This document shows, one piece after another, positions 59,419 through 64,000 of a DNA stretch of 64,000 bases. The stretch's first letter is position 1; each line of letters starts with the position of its first letter. Under the pieces are notes generated by a model. It was not told the DNA's origin. It did no database searches and saw only the letters and a list, made by a program, of their open reading frames with translations. The position numbers and the translations under genes were made by a program. Origin of the DNA: Kingella negevensis (GTDB lineage Bacteria; Pseudomonadota; Gammaproteobacteria; Burkholderiales; Neisseriaceae); the NCBI RefSeq assembly GCF_030177895.1, contig NZ_CP123448.1:186001-250000 (forward strand). Reading direction: 5' to 3'.

Positions 59419-60769
59419 CTCACAAAATAAACAGGAAAATCAAACCGTTCCTGCGGTAACGCAGCCTGAAAAACCGCTTGCCCCAACCGCGCAACCACAG
59501 CAAATCGTGATTGAAAAAACAGGCGGCAAAGGCATGGCAACGGGCGCATTGGTGTTATCTTTGTTAGCACTGGGCGCGAGTGGTCTCTTGTTTGTGCAAG
59601 GGCAAAACACGCTAAACACGCAAAAATTAGCGTTTGAACAAGATTTAAATAACGCTGCGTTGGGTAACAGCCAAAACGCCGTTTTGTTGCAAAACACGTT
59701 GGCAAAACAAGACGCGATTGACGCGCAAATCACCAAATTGTTGGCAAGCCAAGAAAGCAGCGCGAAAACGCTGAACAACGTGAATTTGGCGTATGCAGAA
59801 TTATTGAAAGGGCGCGTGAATTGGCTGGTTGATGAAGTGGAAGTTACGCTGAACGTGGCTTCACAGCAATTATTGTTATCAGGCAATGTGCCAGTGGCAA
59901 CCAACGTGTTAGAAAACATAGAACGTCGCTTGCAACGCTTTGAGCAGCCTGAATTATTGCCAATTAAACAAGCGATTAGTGATGATTTGAACGGTCTGAA
60001 AAGCCGCCCATATTTGAACATCACAGGTACGGCATTGCGTTTGGAGCGCTTGGATAGCAGCGTGGACGCGTTGCCATTGTTGGTGGACAATACCTTGAAA
60101 GCGGAAAACGCGGAAGTTGAACCTGTTTCACAAGCTGGCAATTTCTGGAATCGCGCTTTAGATGGCACGGTTGCGCTGATGAAGAGCATGGTGGAAGTGC
60201 GTAAATTGGATAACGGCGACCAAATGCTCCTCTCGCCTGAGCAGATTTATGTGTTGCGCCAAAACTTGCACGTTCGCTTGATTGACGCACGTTTGGCGTT
60301 GTTGCAAAACAATGGCGATATTTATAAAACGGACTTGGAAGACGTGGAAGGCGCAATCAAACAATATTTTGATACCAGCGCACCAGCCGCTCAAGCGATG
60401 TTGAAAGAGTTGGCAGAACTGAAAACGCTGGAAATTCGCCGTATTTCTGATGACGCGCTGAAAAACAGTTTGGCTGCGGTTCGCGCGTATCAAGACAGCG
60501 TTCGCACTTCTGCGCCTGTGGTGCTGCCTGAAAATCCAATGGTTGCGCCAGTTGTGCCAACCAATACTGCGCCAGCTTCTGTGCCAGCAAAAGCAGCTTC
60601 TGTTCCTGCGGCGGCGGCTTCTGTACCAGCAAAAGCAGCTTCAGTCCCTGTTCAGGCTGCGTCTGAAGCAGCAAAACCAAAAGCGGCTTCTGAACCGAAA
60701 AAAGTGGAAAAACCTGCTGAAAAACCAAAAGCAGAGCAAAAGCAGCCTGAAAAAGGAGCTAAGGCATGA
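59411..60769 (+). CDS. hemX: HemX-like protein with repetitive C-terminal tail
   Basis: 452 residues. A short cytoplasmic part, one membrane helix (about 41-62) and a large helical periplasmic domain (about 65-370), as in HemX of proteobacterial hem operons. The name 'uroporphyrin-III C-methyltransferase' is historic; no methyltransferase motif is seen. From about residue 395 a seven-residue unit close to ASVPAKA repeats four to five times (DNA near 60575-60690, period 21 bases), then a Lys/Glu/Pro-rich end. It overlaps hemY by four bases. Confidence 0.9.
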   Translation: MTDSQNKQENQTVPAVTQPEKPLAPTAQPQQIVIEKTGGKGMATGALVLSLLALGASGLLFVQGQNTLNTQKLAFEQDLNNAALGNSQNAVLLQNTLAKQDAIDAQITKLLASQESSAKTLNNVNLAYAELLKGRVNWLVDEVEVTLNVASQQLLLSGNVPVATNVLENIERRLQRFEQPELLPIKQAISDDLNGLKSRPYLNITGTALRLERLDSSVDALPLLVDNTLKAENAEVEPVSQAGNFWNRALDGTVALMKSMVEVRKLDNGDQMLLSPEQIYVLRQNLHVRLIDARLALLQNNGDIYKTDLEDVEGAIKQYFDTSAPAAQAMLKELAELKTLEIRRISDDALKNSLAAVRAYQDSVRTSAPVVLPENPMVAPVVPTNTAPASVPAKAASVPAAAASVPAKAASVPVQAASEAAKPKAASEPKKVEKPAEKPKAEQKQPEKGAKA

Positions 60770-61974
60770 AACAGTTAATTTGGATTATTATCCTGTTTTT
60801 GTGTGCGGTGGGCTTGGCATTGGCAGCGCACACTTACACGGGTAATGTGTATATTGTGATTGAACATTATATGCTGCGCGTGAACTTGCACCTGTTCATT
60901 TTGGGCTTGGTGGCAGCCGTTTTTGTGATGTATGTGCTGATGAAAGTGCTGTTTGGCGTGCTGGGTACCCCGGGGAAACTGAGCCGATTTGGTGCAGGTC
61001 GTCGCCGCCGCAAAGCCGCGCATGAATTGAATTTGGCAGGTTTAGCGTTCTTTGAAGGCAAATATCAAGAAGCCGAACAACATGCCGCGAAAGTGTTGAA
61101 AAACGGCGAAGCTGGCGATGATAACCGTATGCTGGCATTGATGTTGGCGGCACACGCGGCAGACGGCAGCGGCAACGTGGAGCAACGCAATCAGTATTTG
61201 GACGATATTGCGAAGCTGCCTGAAAAAGTGCAACTGTCGCGTTATTTATTGCTGGCTGAAACCGCGTTGAACCAACAAGATTACGCTACGGCAGATAATC
61301 ATCTGAAATCTGCGGCGCAAATCAATCCACGTTTGACTCGCTTGGTACGCTTGCAGTTGCGCATGGCGTTGGACAAAAAGGACGCGCTGGATATTTTGGA
61401 CAAGGCGAACAAATTGCGTTTGGCTGGTGGTATCAATGCCAGCGAATTGCAGCAAACCACAGAGCAAGCGTATCGCGATTTGTTGGCAATGGCAAAAGAC
61501 CAAGCAGGCATGAAAGCGTGTTTGAAACGCATTCCCGAAGGCGAACGCAATACGGTTTTAGATGTGGCGATTGCAAACAAATATGTGGAATTGGGTTTGT
61601 ATGAACAGGCGGTGGCTTGGGTAAACAAGCATTATCCAACGCGACACGACGCGGCTTTGCTGCAACCGTTTGTAAACAGCGTGAGTTATTTGGACGAGCG
61701 CAGTCAGCAAAAAGCGATTGATACGGCAGATGGCTGGTTGAAAAATAATCCGCAAGATGCGTGTTTGTTGCGATGCTTGGGCGAATTGGCGAGCAATCGT
61801 GAATTATGGGGCAAGGCGCAAGGTTATTTGGAAGCGAGCATGGCGATTGAGCCTGCGGTGCGAACGCGTTTGTTGTTGGCGACTGTGCTGGAGTGTTCTA
61901 ATCGCAGCAATGACGCGCAAGAGCAACGCCGTTTGGCTTTGGCGGAAATGGAATGCGCTGAGCAAGCTGAGTAA
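60766..61974 (+). CDS. hemY: HemY, inner-membrane TPR protein
   Basis: 402 residues. Two membrane helices (about 4-22 and 42-64) are followed by a long TPR region (AHELNLAGLAFFEGKYQEAEQHAAKVL, LLAETALNQQDYATADNHLKSAAQIN). HemY follows hemX in most proteobacterial hem operons. Its exact role in haem synthesis is unsettled. It overlaps hemX by ATGA. The length is normal. An uptake-word hairpin ends the hemD-hemX-hemY run. Confidence 0.93.
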   Translation: MKQLIWIIILFLCAVGLALAAHTYTGNVYIVIEHYMLRVNLHLFILGLVAAVFVMYVLMKVLFGVLGTPGKLSRFGAGRRRRKAAHELNLAGLAFFEGKYQEAEQHAAKVLKNGEAGDDNRMLALMLAAHAADGSGNVEQRNQYLDDIAKLPEKVQLSRYLLLAETALNQQDYATADNHLKSAAQINPRLTRLVRLQLRMALDKKDALDILDKANKLRLAGGINASELQQTTEQAYRDLLAMAKDQAGMKACLKRIPEGERNTVLDVAIANKYVELGLYEQAVAWVNKHYPTRHDAALLQPFVNSVSYLDERSQQKAIDTADGWLKNNPQDACLLRCLGELASNRELWGKAQGYLEASMAIEPAVRTRLLLATVLECSNRSNDAQEQRRLALAEMECAEQAE

Positions 61975-61978
61975 TGCA

Positions 61979-62018
61979 AATCAGGCAGCCTGAAAATGGT
62001 TTTCAGGCTGCTTTTTTA
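61979..62018. terminator. Uptake-word hairpin terminator after hemY
   Basis: CAGGCAGCCTGAAAATGG is followed by TTTTCAGGCTGCTTTTTTA; the inverted words pair and a T run follows. Confidence 0.75.
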
Positions 62019-62027
62019 TGTGAATGT

Positions 62028-62093
62028 GTAGGTCGGTGCATTGATGCCCGACATTTTTCAGGCTGCAATGTTGGGCATAAATGCTCAACCTAC
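62028..62093. repeat. REP-like inverted pair, GTGCATTGATGCCC subtype, copy 9
   Basis: GTAGGTCGGTGCATTGATGC faces GGGCATAAATGCTCAACC plus TACG; an uptake word lies between the arms. The same subtype recurs at 63669. Confidence 0.7.
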
Positions 62094-62116
62094 GCGGCTG
62101 TTTTTGGAGAATTGAA

Positions 62117-62848
62117 ATGTCTGAACCGATTCGTTTATCTAAACGCATGGCGGAATTGGGTTTGTGTTCGCGCCGTGAAGCGGACAGTTATATTGAAAAG
62201 GGTTGGGTGCGCGTGAATGATGTACCTGCGGTGTTGGGTCAAAAGGTGTTGCCGACTGACCGTATTGATTTGAACAAACAGGCGCATGAACAACAGGCGC
62301 AACGGGTGACGATTTTGTTGAATAAACCTGTGGGTTTTGTGAGTGGGCAGTCTGAAAAGGATTATCGCGCGGCGGTGGAATTGATTACGCCTGAAAATCA
62401 TTGGGAAGAAGACAAGAGCCGCATTGTGTATCAACCAAGCCATTTGAAAGGGCTTGCGCCTGCTGGTCGTTTGGATATTGATTCGGTGGGTTTGCTGGTT
62501 TTGACGCAAGATGGGCGCGTGGCGAAACAGTTGATTGGTGAAAACAGTGAGCGTGAAAAGGAATATTTGGTACGCGTGCGCGGTAAGATGATTGAAAATG
62601 GTTTGGCGTTGCTGAATCATGGATTGAGTTTGGACGGGGAGAAGTTGCGTCCTGCGGTGGTTACTTGGCAGAATGAAGACCAGTTGCGCTTTATTTTGAA
62701 ACAGGGGAAAAAACGTCAGATTCGCCGTATGTGTGAATTGGTGGGGTTGCGCGTGGTTGGGTTGAAACGGGTGCGGATTGGGCGTGTGAAATTGGGGGCG
62801 TTGCCTGCTGGGAAGTGGCGTTATTTGTTGGAAAGTGAGCGGTTTTGA
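62117..62848 (+). CDS. Pseudouridine synthase, RsuA/RluB/RluF family
   Basis: 243 residues from the ATG at 62117 (a longer frame upstream runs through a REP-like repeat). The S4 domain is at the N-terminus ([34 protein letters not shown]), then the catalytic domain with Asp in [19 protein letters not shown] and the RsuA-family ending [31 protein letters not shown]. It is closest in layout to RluF/RluE-type enzymes that modify 23S rRNA, but the target cannot be fixed by reading. TruC at 31 kb is of the other (RluA) family. Confidence 0.88.
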   Translation: MSEPIRLSKRMAELGLCSRREADSYIEKGWVRVNDVPAVLGQKVLPTDRIDLNKQAHEQQAQRVTILLNKPVGFVSGQSEKDYRAAVELITPENHWEEDKSRIVYQPSHLKGLAPAGRLDIDSVGLLVLTQDGRVAKQLIGENSEREKEYLVRVRGKMIENGLALLNHGLSLDGEKLRPAVVTWQNEDQLRFILKQGKKRQIRRMCELVGLRVVGLKRVRIGRVKLGALPAGKWRYLLESERF

Positions 62849-62872
62849 TGTTTGAACGCAGCCTGAAAAAGA

Positions 62873-62979
62873 TATAGTGAATTAAATTTAGATTAGTACA
62901 GTGTTGCCAACTCCCTTATGTACTAGATGTACACGGCGGTCGTTGTCGCCTTGTCCTAATCTAAATTTAATCCACTATA
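62873..62979. repeat. Correia-type element (short form, 107 bp), best preserved copy
   Basis: TATAGTGAATTAAATTTAGA at the left and TCTAAATTTAATCCACTATA at the right form inverted ends of 20 bases with one mismatch. Internal features (GTGTTGCCAACTCCC, GTACTAGATGTACACGGCGG, GTCGCCTTGTCC) are shared with the fragment at 51777. Uptake words flank both ends. Confidence 0.9.
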
Positions 62980-62998
62980 TTTTCAGGCTGCGTTTTGT

Positions 62999-63649
62999 TT
63001 ATATTCTCTCGGCAAGATATTCTTGCAATCCACGTTCACGCAATACGCAGCTTGGGCATTCGTGGCAACCGCCTTCTACGCCGAGATAGCAGGTGTGCGT
63101 ATGGTTGCGGACGTATTCAAATGCGCCGAGTTGGTCAGCTAATGCCCATGTTTCTTTTTTGGTGAGCCACATTAAGGGGGTGTGAATGTTGAAGTCGTAT
63201 GCCATGGCGAGGTTGAGTGTTACGTTCATGGATTTGACGAACACATCGCGGCAATCGGGGTAGCCTGAGAAATCGGTTTCGCATACGCCAACAAAGATGT
63301 CGTGGATATTTTGGGATTTGGCGTAAATGGCGGCGTAAAGCAGGAATAGGGCGTTGCGTCCGTCCACGAAGGTGTTGGGTAGGTTGTTTTCGGTTTGTAT
63401 GGAGGCGGTGTCGTCCATTAGGGCGTTGTGGGTGATGCTGGTCATCAGGGATAGGTCAAGAACGGTTTGTTTGATGTTGAGGTCTTTGGCTATCCATGCG
63501 GCGCGTTCTAGTTCGATTTTGTGGCGTTGTCCGTAGGCGAATGTGATGGCTTGGACGTTTTCTGCGCCGTATTGGGCGATGGCTTGGAAGAGGCAGGTGG
63601 TGGAATCTTGTCCGCCTGAGAAGATAACTAGAGCTTGTTTTTGGGACAT
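62999..63649 (-). CDS. queC: 7-cyano-7-deazaguanine synthase
   Basis: 216 residues from the ATG at 63649 (an upstream in-frame start would reach into a REP-like repeat). It converts carboxydeazaguanine to preQ0 in the queuosine pathway. The ATP-binding loop is [16 protein letters not shown], the zinc-binding Cys set is in [21 protein letters not shown] near the C-terminus, and [19 protein letters not shown] is diagnostic. No queD or queE is adjacent within the window. No preQ1 riboswitch was recognised in the short leader. Confidence 0.95.
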   Translation of the reverse strand: MSQKQALVIFSGGQDSTTCLFQAIAQYGAENVQAITFAYGQRHKIELERAAWIAKDLNIKQTVLDLSLMTSITHNALMDDTASIQTENNLPNTFVDGRNALFLLYAAIYAKSQNIHDIFVGVCETDFSGYPDCRDVFVKSMNVTLNLAMAYDFNIHTPLMWLTKKETWALADQLGAFEYVRNHTHTCYLGVEGGCHECPSCVLRERGLQEYLAERI

Positions 63650-63668
63650 TTGGGGCTTTCTGTTTGTC

Positions 63669-63741
63669 GTAGGTTGGTGCATTTATGCCCGACACTTTGC
63701 GAAAGAAGAAAAATTTTGTTGGGCATGAATGCCCAACCTAC
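63669..63741. repeat. REP-like inverted pair, GTGCATTTATGCCC subtype, copy 10
   Basis: GTAGGTTGGTGCATTTATGC faces TTGGGCATGAATGCCCAACC plus TAC. It lies upstream of queC. Confidence 0.75.
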
Positions 63742-63823
63742 GAGGTTCGTAAGAAATTTATTATTGCAGCCTGAAAAATAGCTGACAAATTTTGTCAGTA
63801 ATTTTTCAGGCTGCGTGTGTTGA

Positions 63824-64000
63824 TTAAAACGTGGCGCAAACGATAATGCCGCCCATGCCTGCTTGGGGCGACAGATAGAAGATTTGCCAGTTTTCGCCGC
63901 TGTGGATGTAATACGATAGGCTGGGAAATTCGGCGGCAATTCGGGCGGGCAGAGTGGGAATGTCGTATTCATACACGTCAAACAAGACGTTATGCGGATA
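63824..64000 (-). CDS. Uncharacterised protein, C-terminal fragment
   Basis: An open frame runs from the right edge to TAA at 63826-63824, about 58 residues, including LPARIAAEFPSLSYYIHSGE and WQIFYLSPQAGMGGIIVC. The codon pattern is coding-like and an uptake-word hairpin lies just after the stop. The family is not recognised. It is encoded on the same strand as queC, with the gap occupied by a REP-like pair. Confidence 0.6.
   Translation of the reverse strand, partial: YPHNVLFDVYEYDIPTLPARIAAEFPSLSYYIHSGENWQIFYLSPQAGMGGIIVCATF

Larger units (their letters stand above)
112..63816. repeat. Dispersed DNA uptake sequence family, core GCAGCCTGAAA
   Basis: One word, GCAGCCTGAAA or its complement TTTCAGGCTGC, recurs along the whole window, more than one hundred times by eye. 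First and last clear copies are near 112 and 63816. It occurs as single copies inside genes (read as QPEK, QPEN, SLK, FQAA or FRLPE), as inverted pairs after genes that make terminator hairpins, and as an overlapping inverted form TTTCAGGC(A/T)GCCTGAAA. The core equals the last ten bases of the uptake words described for Kingella and Simonsiella relatives. The bases before the core vary, so the two-base AG prefix of those dialects is often absent. Its known role is to mark DNA for uptake through binding by the minor pilin ComP. Confidence 0.93.

Noticed and set aside
1..64000. CRISPR array
   Set aside because: The many repeated words are uptake sequences and REP-like hairpins at irregular spacing; no regular repeat-spacer pattern or cas gene exists.

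Overview
The window looks like a chromosome segment of a betaproteobacterium in the family Neisseriaceae. It is saturated with a short DNA uptake-type word whose core is GCAGCCTGAAA and its complement. I see more than one hundred copies by eye, singly, as inverted pairs after genes and inside reading frames. The core matches the uptake-sequence dialects known from Kingella, Simonsiella and relatives (AGGCAGCCTGAA / AGGCTGCCTGAA), not the meningococcal GCCGTCTGAA. Correia-type elements, an IS1016-like element, pilS/pilR, a PilF/PilW lipoprotein and hpnD fit the same group. Genus and species are not determined.

Layout. 1-2.5 kb: ribH end, nusB, a small membrane protein, cca. 2.6-4.4 kb: a truncated IS1016-like element, a broken unknown gene and an FmdE-like gene. 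4.5-8.5 kb: envelope genes (lipoproteins, fxsA, an NlpD-like protein, creA). 8.6-15.8 kb: erpA, rng, a decayed acyl-CoA dehydrogenase, engB, cytochrome c4, resB, cytochrome b561. 15.9-25.5 kb: folP, ribE, pdxJ, acpS, ppiD, panC, rpe, ttcA, der. 25.6-27.2 kb: a nested mobile-element scar (IS5-family element inside a Correia element inside an IS1016-like element). 27.3-31.8 kb: MAPEG protein, serB, panB, a membrane protein, a spermidine-synthase-like protein, truC. 32.1-40.4 kb: pilR, pilS, parC, mqo, mutY. 40.6-46.2 kb: an orphan gene, a second IS5-family copy abutting ispG, then ispG, rodZ, pilF and rlmN. 46.3-51 kb: hpnD, an amino acid binding lipoprotein, a DnaJ-domain protein, rnhA and two uncharacterised genes. 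51-51.9 kb: an aromatic-codon leader peptide with attenuator-like hairpins ahead of an uncharacterised gene whose end is made by a Correia fragment. 51.9-57.4 kb: a DUF4178 protein, a glycosyltransferase, hslR, nnrS, a hemerythrin-like protein and nsrR. 57.5-64 kb: hemC-hemD-hemX-hemY, an RsuA/RluF-type pseudouridine synthase, queC and a partial gene.

Most genes are housekeeping. Functional groups are riboflavin (ribH, ribE), pantothenate (panB, panC), haem (hemC/D/X/Y), cytochrome maturation and electron transfer, type IV pilus control and assembly (pilR, pilS, pilF), and a nitric-oxide group (nnrS, hemerythrin-like, nsrR). Pili plus dense uptake words are consistent with natural competence.

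The most interesting structure is non-coding. There is a candidate Trp/Tyr transcription attenuator at 51.0-51.25 kb in front of an unknown gene. REP-like hairpins with a GTAG foot occur mostly as inverted pairs, with no RAYT transposase in the window. Correia elements form or supply gene ends in three places. A 146-bp inverted-repeat element follows nusB. A strong hairpin sits in the leader of rng. No rRNA, tRNA or CRISPR array was recognised. All calls are from reading the sequence; no database search was run.
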